Positions 45,036 to 57,474 are shown, counted from the first letter of the stretch. The stretch is DNA of 64,000 nt from Azoarcus sp. DN11 (GCF_003628555.1 NZ_CP021731.1:3472001-3536000), one strand, 5' to 3'. Program-made: numbers and translations. Notes: generated from the sequence alone by a model not told the origin.

Positions 45036-45623
45036 TCAATCCTGCGGCTTCTCACCAATCGACAATCCCAGCGCAGGAAGCGCCCTGAACAGCGCCGCGA
45101 TCGTCTTGCCGTCAGTGATCGCGCCATTACCAATAGCCCCGATCGCCTCATCCACCGAAAAGGTCAGGATCTCGAGAAACTCCCCGTCGTCGAGCGCATC
45201 GCCCACATGGGTCAGCTCACGTGCCAGATAGATCTCGATGCGCTCGTCGGAGTACCCGATGCACGGATGCATCACGCCCAGGTATTCCCATCGGCCGGCG
45301 ACGTAACCCGTTTCCTCGCGCAGCTCGCGCTGGGCGCAGGCGAGGAGGTCCTCACCGGGATCGATTTTCCCCGCGGGAAGCTCCAGGAAGGCGCGACGAA
45401 GGGGATAGCGGAACTGTCGTTCGAACAGCAACTGCCCGTCGGGAAGAACGGGCACGACCACAACGGCACCGGGGTGCGTGATGTATTCCCGGACCGATTG
45501 GCTGCCGTCGGGAAGCGAAACCCGATCCCGACGGACCTTCAGCAGAACACCGTCGTAGACCGGGCTGGATTCGAGCGGGATCTCTTCGAGAGGATCCAGC
45601 TCAGAGGGATGCGAGGAGCGCAT
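45036..45623 (-). CDS. nudF: Nudix hydrolase, ADP-ribose pyrophosphatase type
   Basis: A 195-residue cytoplasmic hydrolase with the Nudix box G-x5-E-x7-REx-x-EE-x-G-U at [22 protein letters not shown] (quoted in part: [17 protein letters not shown]). The upstream strand [19 protein letters not shown] and downstream [21 protein letters not shown] are as in NudF. It splits ADP-ribose into AMP and ribose-5-phosphate. ATG 45623 lies inside the end of nuoN (23-base overlap), so it is the terminal gene of the complex I operon. Other nucleoside-diphosphate sugars are possible substrates. Confidence 0.88.
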   Translation of the reverse strand: MRSSHPSELDPLEEIPLESSPVYDGVLLKVRRDRVSLPDGSQSVREYITHPGAVVVVPVLPDGQLLFERQFRYPLRRAFLELPAGKIDPGEDLLACAQRELREETGYVAGRWEYLGVMHPCIGYSDERIEIYLARELTHVGDALDDGEFLEILTFSVDEAIGAIGNGAITDGKTIAALFRALPALGLSIGEKPQD

Positions 45624-47169
45624 AGGCGCAGAGGGACATCAGGCCTTGCGGCAGGAGACCGAGGACCGCGATCGCCAGACCGTTGGCCGACAGCAGGAAC
45701 CGCACCTCGCCCTGTGCGCGGATCGGGGCGGTATCGGTCGGCTCGTCGAAGTACATCACCTTCACGACGCGAAGATAATAGAACGCGCCGATCACGGACA
45801 TCAGTACCGCGACCACGGCCAGCCAGATGTATCCGGCAGCGACCACGGCCTGCAGGACGGACAGCTTGGCAAAGAAACCGATGAAGAACGGAATGCCTGC
45901 CATCGAGAACATCACGATCATCATCATCGCGGCGAACCACGAATTGCGCTTGTTCAGACCCTTGAAATCATCAATGGTCTCCGCCTCGAAGCCCGCCCGC
46001 GACAGCAGGATGACCATCCCGAACGACGCGAGACTCATGATCACGTAGGAAACCGCGTAGAACATCGCCGAGCTGTAGGCGTTGAGCGCAAAGTTGCGGT
46101 CGCCATCGACCACGCCGGCGAGCAGACCCAGCAGCACGAACCCCATGTGCGAGATGCCGGAGTAAGCCAACATGCGCTTGATGTTCGACTGAGCGATTGC
46201 AGCCAGGTTGCCAAGCACGATCGAAAGAACGGCCAGGAACATCAGCATCGTTTGCCACTGGTCGGCCAGTTCGAACAAGCCGTACACCAGCAGGCGCATC
46301 GCCATCGCGAAGGCCGCCAACTTCGGTGCCGAGGAGACCATCAGCGTGACCGCGGTCGGAGCCCCCTGATAAACGTCGGGAACCCACATGTGGAACGGCA
46401 CGACCCCCAGCTTGAACGCGATTCCCGCAACGACGAACACCAGACCGAACACGAGGACCGTCTTGTTCGCGGCCTGATGGTAGATCGACTGCGCGATACC
46501 GGAAAGCTCCAGACTGCCCGTCGCACCGTAGATCATCGACATGCCGTACAGGAGAAGGCCCGACGCCAGCGCGCCCAGCACGAAATACTTCATCGCAGCT
46601 TCGGTCGAGCGCGCGGACTCCCGATCGAACGCCACCATCCCGTACAGGGACAGTGACATCATTTCGAGCCCCATGTACAGCGGCAGCATGTGATTCGCGC
46701 TGATCATCACCATCATGCCAAGGCTCATCAGCAGCGACAGCAGATAGTATTCGGGCCGATCAACCTTGCGGTCGGCAAGGTAGCCCCGGCCATAAAGCAG
46801 CGCCACCGCGACTGCCAGCAGCGAAAACACCTTGAGCAGCCCGCCCAGCATGTCGCCGATGAACATTCCACTGAATGTGGCTACCACCTCGTTCGCCGCA
46901 TAACCATCGGCTAGGCTCATCACGATCTCGGCGAGCCGCACGCCGAACAGTGGCACTTCGGAAATCACCGCCGCGACGGCTGCAAGCAGGTTGGGGCTCA
47001 CAAGCACACAGACGAGCGCTGCAAACACCAGGGTAAGTTGTGTGAGCCCGTACGCGAGATCACTGGCGATCCGGCGTGCGAACGTGGATGCCAACATGAT
47101 CACCAGCGCCATCACAGCCACGAGAATCTCGGCTGCAGCGGGGTAAAAGTCGGGAACGACGAAATTCAT
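45601..47169 (-). CDS. nuoN: NADH-quinone oxidoreductase subunit N
   Basis: A 522-residue antiporter-like membrane subunit of complex I with about 14 helices. The proton-channel lysines lie in helices such as [35 protein letters not shown] and [17 protein letters not shown]. About 30 residues near 70-100 ([20 protein letters not shown]) look like extra sequence compared with the usual length of about 490. It lies 37 bases after nuoM. Confidence 0.95.
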   Translation of the reverse strand: MNFVVPDFYPAAAEILVAVMALVIMLASTFARRIASDLAYGLTQLTLVFAALVCVLVSPNLLAAVAAVISEVPLFGVRLAEIVMSLADGYAANEVVATFSGMFIGDMLGGLLKVFSLLAVAVALLYGRGYLADRKVDRPEYYLLSLLMSLGMMVMISANHMLPLYMGLEMMSLSLYGMVAFDRESARSTEAAMKYFVLGALASGLLLYGMSMIYGATGSLELSGIAQSIYHQAANKTVLVFGLVFVVAGIAFKLGVVPFHMWVPDVYQGAPTAVTLMVSSAPKLAAFAMAMRLLVYGLFELADQWQTMLMFLAVLSIVLGNLAAIAQSNIKRMLAYSGISHMGFVLLGLLAGVVDGDRNFALNAYSSAMFYAVSYVIMSLASFGMVILLSRAGFEAETIDDFKGLNKRNSWFAAMMMIVMFSMAGIPFFIGFFAKLSVLQAVVAAGYIWLAVVAVLMSVIGAFYYLRVVKVMYFDEPTDTAPIRAQGEVRFLLSANGLAIAVLGLLPQGLMSLCAYALLASL

Positions 47170-47206
47170 CTTCTGACCAGTCCGAAAAAGTGTCTCGCCC
47201 GCTCGA

Positions 47207-48688
47207 TCAGAGCTTGCTCACGGCGACATGCCGCAGGAGTTCATTAACCGAAGCGTGCATCACTTCCGTGAATGGGAAGGGATACAGGCCCATCGCCAGT
47301 ACGCACAGCGCAAGGACGCCGAGGAAGGCAAACTCGCGCGCGCCGATGTCCTCGAGCTGGGCGACGTGGCTGTTGCCCACGACGCCGAAGACGACGCGCT
47401 TGTACATCCAGAGGGTGTACGCCGCACCCAGAATCAGCGTTATCGCAGCGCCAAACGCGACCCAGAAATTGAATTTCACGGCGCCAAGAACGACCATGAA
47501 CTCGCCGATGAACCCGCTGGTTCCGGGCAGGCCGGCGTTGGCCATCGAAAAAAGCATGAAGAACGCAGCGAACTTCGGCATCGTCTTCACCACGCCACCG
47601 TAATCGGCGATGTTCCGCGTGTGCATGCGGTCGTAGAGAACGCCGATGCAAAGGAACATTGCTCCCGACACGAAGCCGTGCGAGATCATCTGCACCAGAG
47701 CACCTTCAAGGCCGATGGCGTTGAACATGAAGAAGCCGAGGGTGACGAAACCCATGTGCGAGATCGACGAATAGGCGACCAGCTTCTTCATGTCGGTCTG
47801 AACGAGCGCCACGAAACCGATATAAATCACCGCGATCAGCGACAACGCGATCATCATCGGAGCCATGGCCTGCGAAGCGTCAGGCACGATCGGCAGCGAG
47901 AACCGCAGGAAGCCGTATGCGCCAAGCTTCAGAGCGATCGCTGCCAGCACCACCGAACCTCCGGTTGGAGCTTCGACGTGGGCGTCCGGCAGCCAGGTAT
48001 GCACCGGCCACATCGGAACCTTCACCGCGAAGGCGATCAGGAACGCCCAGAACACCAGTGTCTGCGCCGGCATCGCCAACGGCAGCTTGTGCCAATCGAG
48101 AATGCTGAAGCTCCCGCCCGCCTCCATGAAGAGGTAAAGCAGTGCAATCAGCATCAGCAGCGAGCCAAGCAGCGTGTAAAGGAAGAACTTGATCGCCGCG
48201 TACACCCGGTTCGCGCCACCCCAGATGCCGATGACGAGATACAGCGGGATCAGCGAGGCCTCGAAAAAGACATAGAACAGGATGCCGTCCAGCGCCGAGA
48301 AGATCCCGTTCATCAGCCCCGACATGATCAGGAATGCCGCCATGTACTGCGCCACTTTCTCCTCGATCACCTGCCATCCCGCGACCACGACCGTGATCGT
48401 GATGAACGCGTTCAGCAGGATGAACAACACCGAAATGCCATCGACCCCGAGGTGGTAGTTGATGTTGAAACGCGGAATCCAGGGCAGGAACTCGCCGAAC
48501 TGCATCGCACTGGTGCTCGCGTCGAACTGTGTGAACAGTGGAATCGCCACGGCGAATCCCGCCAGCGCAACCAGCAAGGAAAGAGACCGCGCCAGCGGCG
48601 CATTGCGGTCCGAACCGGTTGCTAGCACGAGCAACCCACCCAGGATCGGTATCCAGATCGCAAGGCTGAGGAATGGCATACCCGTCAT
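47207..48688 (-). CDS. nuoM: NADH-quinone oxidoreductase subunit M
   Basis: A 493-residue antiporter-like membrane subunit of complex I. It has 14 predicted helices, the catalytic Glu/Lys helices in [17 protein letters not shown] [19 protein letters not shown] and [18 protein letters not shown], and [18 protein letters not shown]. Length is normal. It follows nuoL by 69 bases. Confidence 0.96.
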   Translation of the reverse strand: MTGMPFLSLAIWIPILGGLLVLATGSDRNAPLARSLSLLVALAGFAVAIPLFTQFDASTSAMQFGEFLPWIPRFNINYHLGVDGISVLFILLNAFITITVVVAGWQVIEEKVAQYMAAFLIMSGLMNGIFSALDGILFYVFFEASLIPLYLVIGIWGGANRVYAAIKFFLYTLLGSLLMLIALLYLFMEAGGSFSILDWHKLPLAMPAQTLVFWAFLIAFAVKVPMWPVHTWLPDAHVEAPTGGSVVLAAIALKLGAYGFLRFSLPIVPDASQAMAPMMIALSLIAVIYIGFVALVQTDMKKLVAYSSISHMGFVTLGFFMFNAIGLEGALVQMISHGFVSGAMFLCIGVLYDRMHTRNIADYGGVVKTMPKFAAFFMLFSMANAGLPGTSGFIGEFMVVLGAVKFNFWVAFGAAITLILGAAYTLWMYKRVVFGVVGNSHVAQLEDIGAREFAFLGVLALCVLAMGLYPFPFTEVMHASVNELLRHVAVSKL

Positions 48689-48757
48689 CGTTACTTTCCG
48701 TTCAGTGCGCCGACATCCGACGCGCGTTTATCGTTATACACAGACCTACCTGCAGGA

Positions 48758-50779
48758 TCAGACCAGATTGAACCAGAAGGTCAGAAGGATAAAGACCCCA
48801 ATGATCATTGCAAAAGCGTACTGATACAGGTGGCCGGTCTGGAACAGGCGGCTGATCTGCGCAACCCAGCCCACCAGCTTTGCCGTCCCGTTGACTGCAA
48901 TGCCGTCGATGAGCGCCTGGTCGCCTCCCTTCCAGAGTCCCCTGCCGATCAGTCGCGAGCCACCAGCAAACGCGATCTCGTTGAAGCGATCGAAGAAGTA
49001 CTTGTTCTCGAGGAGCAGGTACACCGGCCGGAAGGTGCGCTGAATGGCGGCCGGAATGTCCGGGCGCACCAGATAGAAGAACCACGCCAGAACGCCCCCC
49101 CCCATCGCGAGCCAGAACGGCGCGGACTGCAGACCGTGCAGCGCCATCGCGACCGGACCGTGGAAGTGTTCCGCGAGTTCGGAGAGACCGACGTGATTGC
49201 TGCCGACGTGGATCACACCCTTGAACCACGCACCGACGAGCATCGGCTCGATCGTGAAGAAACCGATCACCACGGACGGGATAGCGAGAAGCACCAAGGG
49301 CAGCGTCACAACCCAGGGAGACTCATGCGGCTTCTGCCCGGGGGCGAGACCGTGGTGATGGTCGCCCGACACCTCTTCATCATCGTGGTCACCCTCGTGA
49401 TCGTGATGGCCGTGATTGTTGCCGAAACGCTCCTTGCCGTGGAACACGAGGAAATACATGCGGAACGAGTAGAACGCAGTCACGAACACGCCCGCCAGCA
49501 CGCAGAACAGGGCGTAGCCTGCGCCCGGGATGTGCGAAGCATGCACAGCCTCGATGATCGAGTCCTTGGAGTAGAAACCCGCGAAGAACGGAAAGCCGAT
49601 CAGCGCAAGCGAGCCGAGGAGCGAGGTGATCCACGTGATCGGCATGTATTTCCACAAGCCGCCCATGTTGCGCATGTCCTGGTCGTGGTGCATACCGATG
49701 ATCACCGAACCGGCGCCGAGGAACAGAAGCGCCTTGAAGAACGCGTGCGTCATCAGGTGGAACACGGCGGCAGAATACGCCGACACGCCAAGCGCCACCG
49801 TCATGTATCCGAGCTGCGACAGCGTCGAATACGCCACCACGCGCTTGACGTCGTTCTGGACGATACCGAGGAAGCCCATGAAGAGGGCGGTTGTGGCGCC
49901 GATCACCAACACGAACGACAGCGCAACATCCGACAGCTCGAACAGCGGCGACATGCGCGCCACCATGAAGATACCCGCGGTAACCATCGTCGCGGCGTGA
50001 ATCAGTGCCGAGATCGGCGTCGGGCCTTCCATCGAATCGGGCAGCCAGACATGCAGGGGAACCTGAGCCGACTTGCCCATAGCGCCGATGAAGAGGCAGA
50101 TACAGATCGCGGTAATGAGCGGCCAACCAGTGACAGCCATATTCTGCGCAGCCAGTTCGCTACCCTTCGCGAAGACTTCGGCATAGTTGAGGCTACCGGT
50201 GTATGCGGCGATCAGGCCGATGCCCAGCAGGAAGCCGAAGTCGCCGACACGGTTGACCAAGAACGCCTTGAGATTCGCGTAAATGGCCGTCGGCCGTTCG
50301 TACCAGAAGCCGATCAGCAGGTAGGACACCAGGCCCACAGCTTCCCAGCCGAAGAAGAGCTGCAGGAAGTTGTTGGACATCACCAGCATCAGCATCGAGA
50401 ACGTGAACAACGAGATATAGCTGAAAAAGCGCTGGTAGCCGGGATCGTCGTGCATGTAGCCGATCGTGTAGATGTGCACCATGAGCGACACGAAGGTCAC
50501 CACGAGCATCATCATCACGGTGAGCGGATCAACGAGAAAACCCACCTCGAACGTCAGATCACCGCTCTTCATCCACGTGTATACAGTGCCGTTGAAGGTA
50601 TTCCCGGCCTGAACGTCCTGAAAGATAACCACCGAAGCGGCGAACGCAACCGCCACGCCGAGGATCGTCGCAATATGCGAACCGGCACGTCCGATCGTCT
50701 TGCCGAACAGACCCGCCAGAATCGCCCCTGCCAGGGGCGCAAGCGGTACCAGGAGATAGAGCTTTTGCATGTCCGTCAT
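48758..50779 (-). CDS. nuoL: NADH-quinone oxidoreductase subunit L
   Basis: A 673-residue membrane subunit with about 16 helices, the distal proton pump with the long lateral helix at the C-terminus. Motifs include FFGWEAVGLVSYLLIGFWY, GKSAQVPLHVWLPDSMEGPTP (quoted in part: SAQVPLHVWLPDSMEGPTP) and KRVVAYSTLSQLGYM. A His/Asp/Glu-rich cytoplasmic loop (NNHGHHDHEGDHDDEE) near residue 450 might bind metal, or may simply be a charged linker. Confidence 0.96.
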   Translation of the reverse strand: MTDMQKLYLLVPLAPLAGAILAGLFGKTIGRAGSHIATILGVAVAFAASVVIFQDVQAGNTFNGTVYTWMKSGDLTFEVGFLVDPLTVMMMLVVTFVSLMVHIYTIGYMHDDPGYQRFFSYISLFTFSMLMLVMSNNFLQLFFGWEAVGLVSYLLIGFWYERPTAIYANLKAFLVNRVGDFGFLLGIGLIAAYTGSLNYAEVFAKGSELAAQNMAVTGWPLITAICICLFIGAMGKSAQVPLHVWLPDSMEGPTPISALIHAATMVTAGIFMVARMSPLFELSDVALSFVLVIGATTALFMGFLGIVQNDVKRVVAYSTLSQLGYMTVALGVSAYSAAVFHLMTHAFFKALLFLGAGSVIIGMHHDQDMRNMGGLWKYMPITWITSLLGSLALIGFPFFAGFYSKDSIIEAVHASHIPGAGYALFCVLAGVFVTAFYSFRMYFLVFHGKERFGNNHGHHDHEGDHDDEEVSGDHHHGLAPGQKPHESPWVVTLPLVLLAIPSVVIGFFTIEPMLVGAWFKGVIHVGSNHVGLSELAEHFHGPVAMALHGLQSAPFWLAMGGGVLAWFFYLVRPDIPAAIQRTFRPVYLLLENKYFFDRFNEIAFAGGSRLIGRGLWKGGDQALIDGIAVNGTAKLVGWVAQISRLFQTGHLYQYAFAMIIGVFILLTFWFNLV

Positions 50780-50791
50780 CGAGCCGCGTCC

Positions 50792-51097
50792 TTAACCCTT
50801 GAGGCTATCCAGATCATCCACGTGGATCGTCCGCAGATTGCGGAACAACACGACCAGAATCGCGAGGCCGATAGCGGACTCGGCCGCAGCCACGGTGAGG
50901 ATGAAGAAAACAAAAATCTGTCCGGCCAGATCGCCCAGATAGTGCGAGAAGGCGATGAAGTTCAGGTTGACCGCGAGCAGCATCAGCTCGATCGCCATGA
51001 GCAGCACGATCAAGTTCTTCCGGTTCAGGAAAATCCCGACCACGCTGATGGCGAACAGGATCGCGCCCAGAATGAGATAGTGGGAAAGCGAAAGCAT
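50792..51097 (-). CDS. nuoK: NADH-quinone oxidoreductase subunit K
   Basis: A 101-residue, three-helix membrane subunit of complex [25 protein letters not shown] carries the conserved Glu of the proton path (quoted in part: [18 protein letters not shown]), and [11 protein letters not shown] carries the second Glu. Twelve bases separate it from nuoL. Confidence 0.96.
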   Translation of the reverse strand: MLSLSHYLILGAILFAISVVGIFLNRKNLIVLLMAIELMLLAVNLNFIAFSHYLGDLAGQIFVFFILTVAAAESAIGLAILVVLFRNLRTIHVDDLDSLKG

Positions 51098-51118
51098 CTA
51101 TAACCCCTTGGGCAGTTC

Positions 51119-51721
51119 TTATTCTTTCTCGGCGGGCATCGAAACGAGCTCGACGCGATCACCACGCTTGACGGTCACTTGCTCCGACGGATTGACGTGG
51201 CGCACGCCCTTGCGCTTGCGAAGCGTGAGGGAAACGGCAACGACCATTGCCACCAGCAGCAGCAGCGACGCGAGCTCGAACGGATAGACGTAATCCGTAT
51301 ACAGGAGCCGTCCCAATTCGCGGGTATTGCTGTAACCGGCCTGCACCGCGGGCGGTGCAGGCATCGCCTCAAGTCCGAAGTAGCGGCCACCAAGAACCAG
51401 CCCCATCTCCACAACAAGCAGTACGCCGATCAGTGCCCCGACCGGGAGATAGCTCCAGAATCCCTCCCGCAGCCGGTCGAGATTGATGTCGAGCATCATC
51501 ACAACAAACAGGAAGAGCACCATGACCGCCCCGACATAAACCATGACGAGCACGATCGCGAGGAACTCGGCAGCGAGCAGGAGCCAAATGCCACCCGCAG
51601 TGACGAACGAAAGCACCAGGAACAGCGCGGCGTGCACCGGGTTCCGTGCCGTGATCACCCGAAGCGCGGCGAACACCATGATCGCCGACAGGATGTAGAA
51701 AACGAGGGTCTTGAAATCCAT
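51119..51721 (-). CDS. nuoJ: NADH-quinone oxidoreductase subunit J
   Basis: A 200-residue membrane subunit of complex I with five helices; helix 3 has the conserved VYVGAVMVLFLFVVMML. The C-terminal tail is polar. Spaced 21 bases before nuoK and 30 bases after nuoI in the operon. Confidence 0.95.
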   Translation of the reverse strand: MDFKTLVFYILSAIMVFAALRVITARNPVHAALFLVLSFVTAGGIWLLLAAEFLAIVLVMVYVGAVMVLFLFVVMMLDINLDRLREGFWSYLPVGALIGVLLVVEMGLVLGGRYFGLEAMPAPPAVQAGYSNTRELGRLLYTDYVYPFELASLLLLVAMVVAVSLTLRKRKGVRHVNPSEQVTVKRGDRVELVSMPAEKE

Positions 51722-51751
51722 GTCCTTTGTGGCGCCCGAGGGCGCTCTCCC

Positions 51752-52237
51752 TTAGCGGTACTTCGAGTCGGCTTCCCGGTCGGCGGCGATCTGGGCTTCG
51801 TAGCGGTCGCCAACGGCGAGCAGCATCTGCTTCGTGTAGTACAGATCGCCGCGTCGTTCGCCGTGGTACTCCAGAACACGAGTTTCAACGATCGCATCGA
51901 CAGGGCAGGCCTCCTCGCAGAAGCCGCAGAAGATGCATTTCGTCAGATCGATGTCGTAACGGGTCGTACGGCGCGATCCGTCGTCGCGCTGATCCGACTC
52001 AATGGTGATCGCCATGGCAGGGCAGATCGCTTCGCACAGCTTGCACGCGATGCAGCGCTCCTCGCCATTCGGGTAGCGACGCAGCGCATGCAGGCCGCGA
52101 AAACGCGGGCTCTGCGGAGTTTTCTCCTCCGGAAACTGCACGGTGATCTTGCGCGCAAACAGGTGACGCCCCGTCAGCGCCAAGCCCTTGATCAGTTCCT
52201 TAAGGAACAGGCTCCCGATGTAATCCTTGGCACCCAT
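51752..52237 (-). CDS. nuoI: NADH-quinone oxidoreductase subunit I (2x[4Fe-4S])
   Basis: A 161-residue peripheral-arm ferredoxin subunit holding clusters N6a and N6b: [16 protein letters not shown] and [16 protein letters not shown]. The N-terminal amphipathic helix attaches it to the membrane arm. It is 10 bases behind nuoH and delivers electrons to N2 in NuoB. Confidence 0.97.
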   Translation of the reverse strand: MGAKDYIGSLFLKELIKGLALTGRHLFARKITVQFPEEKTPQSPRFRGLHALRRYPNGEERCIACKLCEAICPAMAITIESDQRDDGSRRTTRYDIDLTKCIFCGFCEEACPVDAIVETRVLEYHGERRGDLYYTKQMLLAVGDRYEAQIAADREADSKYR

Positions 52238-52247
52238 CTTCAGCCTC

Positions 52248-53297
52248 TCACTTCCAGATAGACAGCGGCGACATCATCCACACCGCCACCACGATCACCC
52301 ATACGAGGGTGATGGGAATAAACACCTTCCAGCCCAGCCGCATGATGTGGTCGTAGCGGAAGCGCGGGAACGTAGCACGCGCCCACAGGAAGACAAACAG
52401 GAAGAACGCCGTCTTCAGTGCGAGCCAATGGAACCCGTCGGGGATCGCCGCCACCGGGGAAAGCCAACCACCGAGGAACAGCACGGACGTCATCACCGAC
52501 ACCAGGAACATGTTCGCGTATTCGGCGAGGAAGAACAGCGCGAACGCCATGCCCGAGTACTCGACCATGTGTCCCGCGACCACTTCCGATTCGCCTTCGA
52601 CGACGTCGAACGGCGCCCGGTTGGTCTCCGCGATCCCCGAGATCAGGAACACAATGAACATCGGCAGCAGCGGCAGCCAGTTCCACGACAGGAAGGACAA
52701 GCCCATGTCGTGGAATCGCCCCTGCCCCTGCGAGTGCACGATGTCGCTCAGGTTCAGACTGGACGAGATCAACAGCACGCAGATCAGGGCAAAGCCCATG
52801 GCGACCTCGTACGACACCATCTGCGCCGCGGCCCGCATCGACCCCAGGAACGGGTACTTGGAGTTTGAAGCCCAACCCGCAATGATGACCCCATACACTT
52901 CCATCGAAGTGATTGCGAGGAGCAGCAGCAGACCGGCGTTCACGTTCGCGAGCACAATGCCATCGGCAAACGGCACGACCGACCATGCGGCCAGGGACGG
53001 AGCGATCGCAAGGATGGGCCCGAGGATGAACAGTCCCTTGCTTGCACCCGACGGAACGATGATTTCCTTGAAAAGGAGTTTCATGCCGTCGGCGATCGGC
53101 TGCAGCAGGCCTTTCGGACCCACGCGGTTGGGGCCGATACGCACCTGCATGTAACCGATGACCTTGCGCTCGGCAAGTGTCAGGTATGCCACACCCAACA
53201 TGAGCGGAGCAATGATCGCGACGATCTTCGCGAGCGTCCAGACGGCAGGCCACGCAGGCCCGAAAAACTGCGATACGGGTTCCAGCAATGCTTCCAT
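52248..53297 (-). CDS. nuoH: NADH-quinone oxidoreductase subunit H
   Basis: A 349-residue membrane subunit with eight helices, forming much of the quinone channel. Signatures: [20 protein letters not shown] and the acidic loop [22 protein letters not shown] 53297 shares one base with the nuoG stop (TGATG); the longer frame to 53327 would overlap nuoG by 31 bases. Confidence 0.96.
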   Translation of the reverse strand: MEALLEPVSQFFGPAWPAVWTLAKIVAIIAPLMLGVAYLTLAERKVIGYMQVRIGPNRVGPKGLLQPIADGMKLLFKEIIVPSGASKGLFILGPILAIAPSLAAWSVVPFADGIVLANVNAGLLLLLAITSMEVYGVIIAGWASNSKYPFLGSMRAAAQMVSYEVAMGFALICVLLISSSLNLSDIVHSQGQGRFHDMGLSFLSWNWLPLLPMFIVFLISGIAETNRAPFDVVEGESEVVAGHMVEYSGMAFALFFLAEYANMFLVSVMTSVLFLGGWLSPVAAIPDGFHWLALKTAFFLFVFLWARATFPRFRYDHIMRLGWKVFIPITLVWVIVVAVWMMSPLSIWK

Positions 53298-55636
53298 CAG
53301 ACACGCTCCACGCTGATTTCGCCGCACATCGCCCCGAGGACGGCCGTTGCCGCAATGGCCGCGGCAACACGCACGCAGTTCGCCGCCACCGTGTCGTCGA
53401 CAACAATCTGGATCTCCGCGACGCCCTCGCCCTGCTTCAGGCGCACGTGAGCGCCCGATTCGACGCCGATTGCGGCAAGCGTCGCCGCGCTGGCGCGTGC
53501 GATCGGCGCCTTCGCGTCGCGCGTCTTCTGCAGCGACGGAGCGCGCCGCACGAGCGGATCGGCTGCGTAGATGGGCACGTCGCTGACGCGCTCGAACCCC
53601 TTGAAAGCCCGATCGGCAAACTTGAACTCGAGGCCGAAAAGCCGATTTCCGAAGTCGGGGCGGTTGCCGTCCGCAAGCGCTTCCTTAGCCACCGAATCCG
53701 AATCGTTCTGCTCGAATCCCTCGAACTCGAGCAGGTTTCCCAAAACCCGAAGAACCTTCCAGCCGGGCCGGGTTTCACCGAGAGGACGGGCGACCGCATT
53801 GAAATTCTGGGTCCGACCCTCGCAGTTGATGAATGTGCCCGAAGTTTCGGTGAAAGGCGCAATCGGCAACAGCACGTCGGCTGCGGCCAGAAGCGCAGGC
53901 GACTTGAACGCCGACAGCGAGATCACGAGCGGCGCTGCACCGAGCGCGGCTTGCGCCAAGGCAGGATTGGCGAAATCCAGATCCGGCTCGGCGTTCAGCA
54001 GCAGATACGCCTTGCGCGGTTGCTCCAGCATCTGGCGCGCGTTGAGGCCGCCAACCAGCGGAATGGCCTTGGCGAGATAGCCGCCTACGCTGTTGGCGGC
54101 TTCACCGATGATCCCGAAGGCACCATCGGTCAGACGACCGATTTCTTCGGCAAGCTGGTGAATTTCGGTTGCGAACTCGGTCTGGACGGCCAAATTGCCG
54201 AGCCACACTCCAACCTTGCGGCCCGACGCGAGGCTCCGGGCGATCGCACGCGCATCGTCAGATACGGCCGACGGTACGTCCGCAGCGAGGAGTTCCGCGA
54301 CTGCGACCCCCTTCTCGGCCGCAAGCGCGCCAACCACCTCCAAAAGCATCGGAACAAACGCGGATGGAGCAGCCAGCGCGCGGTTCTTTACGGGCAACAG
54401 CCACTCTTCGGCGCTCGCATTGAGCGCACTGACCTGCAGGCCGCGCTTGGCCGCCTGCCGCACACGCTGAGCGAGCAGCGGCGCGTCCTTGCGCAGGAAA
54501 CTGCCGATCACGAACAGCCGATCGAGGCTGGCGACCTCATTGATAGCCATACCCAGCCAGGGAGCGCCCTCGCGGAAACCGTCAGCGCGGAAATCACTTT
54601 GGCGCAACCGGAAGTCGACGCTATCCGAGCCTATAGCTCGGGTCAGCTTCTGCAGCAGATACAGTTCTTCGACAGTCGCATGCGGCGACGCCAAAGCACC
54701 GATCGAGTCCGGGCCATTTTGCTTGGCCGTCTTGCGCAGTCCGTTCGCGGCGAACTCCAGCGCGGTTTGCCAGTCAGTTTCCTTCCACGCACCGTCCTGC
54801 TTGAGCATCGGAACGGTGAGACGATCTTCGCTGTTCAGGCCTTCGTACGAGAAGCGATCCTTGTCCGACAGCCAACATTCGTTGATGTCTTCGTTCTCGA
54901 GCGGCAGCACGCGCTTGACCACGTCGTGCTTTACCTGAACGATCAGGTTGGAACCGAGCGAATCGTGCGGACTCACCGACTTGCGCCGTGCAAGCTCCCA
55001 CGTCCGCGCGGCGAAACGGAAAGGCTTGGAGGTGAGCGCGCCCACCGGGCAAAGGTCGATGATGTTCCCGGAGAGTTCCGAATCGACCGTCTTCTCGACG
55101 AACGGCATGATTTCGGCGTGCTCGCCGCGGAACGCCTGTCCGAGCTCCATTTCACCGGCGATCTCGGTCGTAAACCGCACGCAGCGGGTGCAGTTGATGC
55201 AGCGCGTCATGTCGGTCGCAACGAGCGGTCCGAGGTTCTTGTTCAGAACGACGCGCTTCTCTTCCTCGTAACGCGACTGGCTGCCGCCGTAACCGACTGC
55301 GAGATCCTGCAGCTGACACTCGCCGCCCTGGTCACAGATCGGGCAATCGAGCGGGTGGTTGATCAGCAGGAACTCCATCACGCCTTTCTGGGCCTTGACG
55401 GCCTGCTCGGAGCGGGTCCACACCTTCATCCCGTTCGTCACGGGCGTGGCACAGGCGGGCAGCGGCTTCGGCGCCTTCTCGACCTGCACCAGGCACATCC
55501 GGCAGCTTGCGGCGATGGAAAGCTTTTTGTGATAGCAGAAGTGCGGAACGAAAGCACCGATCTTGGTGGCAGCATCCATGATGGTGCTGCCATCCTCGAC
55601 CGTCACCTGCTTGCCGTCGATTTCAATCTCTAGCAT
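53297..55636 (-). CDS. nuoG: NADH-quinone oxidoreductase subunit G
   Basis: A 779-residue peripheral-arm subunit. An N-terminal [2Fe-2S] ferredoxin domain ([19 protein letters not shown]) is followed by [11 protein letters not shown] and CINCTRC for [4Fe-4S] clusters, then a molybdopterin-oxidoreductase-like domain without the cofactor. The N7 cluster motif of E. coli NuoG is not obvious, as usual in betaproteobacteria. One-base overlaps with nuoF and nuoH indicate translational coupling. Confidence 0.95.
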   Translation of the reverse strand: MLEIEIDGKQVTVEDGSTIMDAATKIGAFVPHFCYHKKLSIAASCRMCLVQVEKAPKPLPACATPVTNGMKVWTRSEQAVKAQKGVMEFLLINHPLDCPICDQGGECQLQDLAVGYGGSQSRYEEEKRVVLNKNLGPLVATDMTRCINCTRCVRFTTEIAGEMELGQAFRGEHAEIMPFVEKTVDSELSGNIIDLCPVGALTSKPFRFAARTWELARRKSVSPHDSLGSNLIVQVKHDVVKRVLPLENEDINECWLSDKDRFSYEGLNSEDRLTVPMLKQDGAWKETDWQTALEFAANGLRKTAKQNGPDSIGALASPHATVEELYLLQKLTRAIGSDSVDFRLRQSDFRADGFREGAPWLGMAINEVASLDRLFVIGSFLRKDAPLLAQRVRQAAKRGLQVSALNASAEEWLLPVKNRALAAPSAFVPMLLEVVGALAAEKGVAVAELLAADVPSAVSDDARAIARSLASGRKVGVWLGNLAVQTEFATEIHQLAEEIGRLTDGAFGIIGEAANSVGGYLAKAIPLVGGLNARQMLEQPRKAYLLLNAEPDLDFANPALAQAALGAAPLVISLSAFKSPALLAAADVLLPIAPFTETSGTFINCEGRTQNFNAVARPLGETRPGWKVLRVLGNLLEFEGFEQNDSDSVAKEALADGNRPDFGNRLFGLEFKFADRAFKGFERVSDVPIYAADPLVRRAPSLQKTRDAKAPIARASAATLAAIGVESGAHVRLKQGEGVAEIQIVVDDTVAANCVRVAAAIAATAVLGAMCGEISVERV

Positions 55637-56949
55637 TACGGTCTCACGTAGATTTGGCTGCCTTCGTACTGAACTTCAGGCGGCACTAGACATTTCTTGT
55701 TTTCGATGTGGTACTCGAATTCCGAGCCGAAGTGCTTGATGAAGCTCTGCACCGGCATCGATGCCGCATCACCGAGGGCACAGATCGTCCGCCCCATGAT
55801 GTTGCCCGTCACCGAATTGAGGAGATCGAGATCTTCCTTGCGACCGAGTCCGTTTTCGATGCGATGGACCACGCGATAGAGCCAGCCCGTACCTTCGCGG
55901 CACGGCGTGCACTGCCCGCAGGACTCCTCAAAATAGAAGTAGGACAAGCGCTCGAGCGCCTTGACCATACAGGTCGTCTCGTCCATCACGATGACTGCGC
56001 CGGAACCGAGCATCGACCCCGCCTTCGAGATCGAGTCGTAATCCATCGTGCAGTCCATCATTACGCTGCCAGGCAGCACCGGCGCCGACGAGCCACCGGG
56101 AATCACCGCCTTCAGCTTGCGGCCGCCACGCATGCCGCCTGCCATCTCGAGCAGCTCGGCAAAGGGCGTACCCATCGCGATCTCGTAATTGCCGGGCCGA
56201 TTCACATGGCCGGAGACCGAGAACAGCTTCGTTCCACCATTGTTGGGCTTACCCAGGTTGAGGAAGCCCTCTCCGCCCATGTTGATGATGAAGGGAACCG
56301 AAGCAAAGGTCTCGGTGTTGTTGATCGTCGTCGGTTTGCCATACAAACCGTAGCTGGCGGGAAACGGCGGCTTGAAGCGCGGCTGTCCCTTCTTGCCTTC
56401 GATGGATTCAAGAAGCGCAGTCTCTTCGCCGCAGATGTAGGCGCCGTAACCGTGATGAGCGAACAACTCGAAGGAGAACTCCGAACCAAGAATGTTCTGC
56501 CCAAGAAGACCCGCAGCACGAGCCTCGGCGAGTGCCGCCTCGAAGCGCTGGTAAACCTCGAAAATCTCGCCGTGTATGTAGTTGTACCCGCGCTCGCAAC
56601 CCATCGCATACGCTGCAATGGTCATCCCTTCGATAACCGTGTGCGGGTTATAGCGCAGGATATCCCTGTCCTTGAACGTCCCCGGCTCACCTTCATCCGA
56701 ATTGCAGGCCAGATACTTCGCGCCGGGGAACGAGCGCGGCATGAAGCTCCACTTCAGGCCCGTGGGAAAACCGGCGCCACCCCGTCCTCGAAGCGACGAG
56801 GCCTTGAGTTCGGCGATGATGGTTTCAGGCGGAATCTTTTCGGAAATGATCTTGCGCAGCGCCGAGTAGCCGCCGCGCGCCACATAGTCCTGCAGACCCC
56901 AGGTACGATCGCCGTCGACGCCGGCGAGAATCAGTCCGCTTGCGCTCAT
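55636..56949 (-). CDS. nuoF: NADH-quinone oxidoreductase subunit F (NADH/FMN)
   Basis: A 437-residue subunit that binds NADH ([15 protein letters not shown]), FMN ([13 protein letters not shown]) and cluster N3 ([12 protein letters not shown]). It is the electron entry point of complex I. Its start overlaps the nuoE stop by ATGA. The hoxF gene at 39870 is a paralogue of this gene and nuoE together. Confidence 0.97.
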   Translation of the reverse strand: MSASGLILAGVDGDRTWGLQDYVARGGYSALRKIISEKIPPETIIAELKASSLRGRGGAGFPTGLKWSFMPRSFPGAKYLACNSDEGEPGTFKDRDILRYNPHTVIEGMTIAAYAMGCERGYNYIHGEIFEVYQRFEAALAEARAAGLLGQNILGSEFSFELFAHHGYGAYICGEETALLESIEGKKGQPRFKPPFPASYGLYGKPTTINNTETFASVPFIINMGGEGFLNLGKPNNGGTKLFSVSGHVNRPGNYEIAMGTPFAELLEMAGGMRGGRKLKAVIPGGSSAPVLPGSVMMDCTMDYDSISKAGSMLGSGAVIVMDETTCMVKALERLSYFYFEESCGQCTPCREGTGWLYRVVHRIENGLGRKEDLDLLNSVTGNIMGRTICALGDAASMPVQSFIKHFGSEFEYHIENKKCLVPPEVQYEGSQIYVRP

Positions 56950-57425
56950 TTACTTTCCAGCTCCGCAAGAATCTGATCGATCTTTTCCTTGGTCATCCAG
57001 CTGCACATGTGATGGTTATTCACCAACATGACCGGAGCATCGCCACAGGCTCCCATGCACTCGCCTTCCTTCAACGTGAACTTGCCGTCCGGCGTCGTCT
57101 CGTTGAAATCGATGCCAAGCTTTTCCTTGAGGTAATCGGCAGCGTGGACACCCCCCGACAGCGCACAGGGGAGGTTCGTGCACACCGTAATCTTGTGACG
57201 GCCGACCGGCTCGAGGTCGTACATGTTGTAGAAGCTCGCCACCTCGTAGGCCGCAATGGCAGGCATACCGAGGTAGCTCGCGACGAACTCGATGAGTTCC
57301 TTCGGCAGCCAGCCCTTCTCGACCTGCGCGATGCGCAGCGCCGACATCACAGCCGACTGCTTCTGATCCGGTGGGTATTTCGCGATCTCGCGATCGATCT
57401 GTTGTAGCGATTCCTGACTCAGCAT
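56946..57425 (-). CDS. nuoE: NADH-quinone oxidoreductase subunit E
   Basis: A 159-residue subunit with the thioredoxin-like [2Fe-2S] cluster N1a: [11 protein letters not shown] and [15 protein letters not shown] 57425 gives the usual [18 protein letters not shown] N-terminus and length; the open frame to 57536 would run 62 bases into nuoD. Forty-nine bases separate it from nuoD. Confidence 0.95.
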   Translation of the reverse strand: MLSQESLQQIDREIAKYPPDQKQSAVMSALRIAQVEKGWLPKELIEFVASYLGMPAIAAYEVASFYNMYDLEPVGRHKITVCTNLPCALSGGVHAADYLKEKLGIDFNETTPDGKFTLKEGECMGACGDAPVMLVNNHHMCSWMTKEKIDQILAELESK

Positions 57426-57474
57426 TTCGTACTCGTCTTCCCGGTTTGCCAGCCGACGTTTCAAGATCGGGCGT

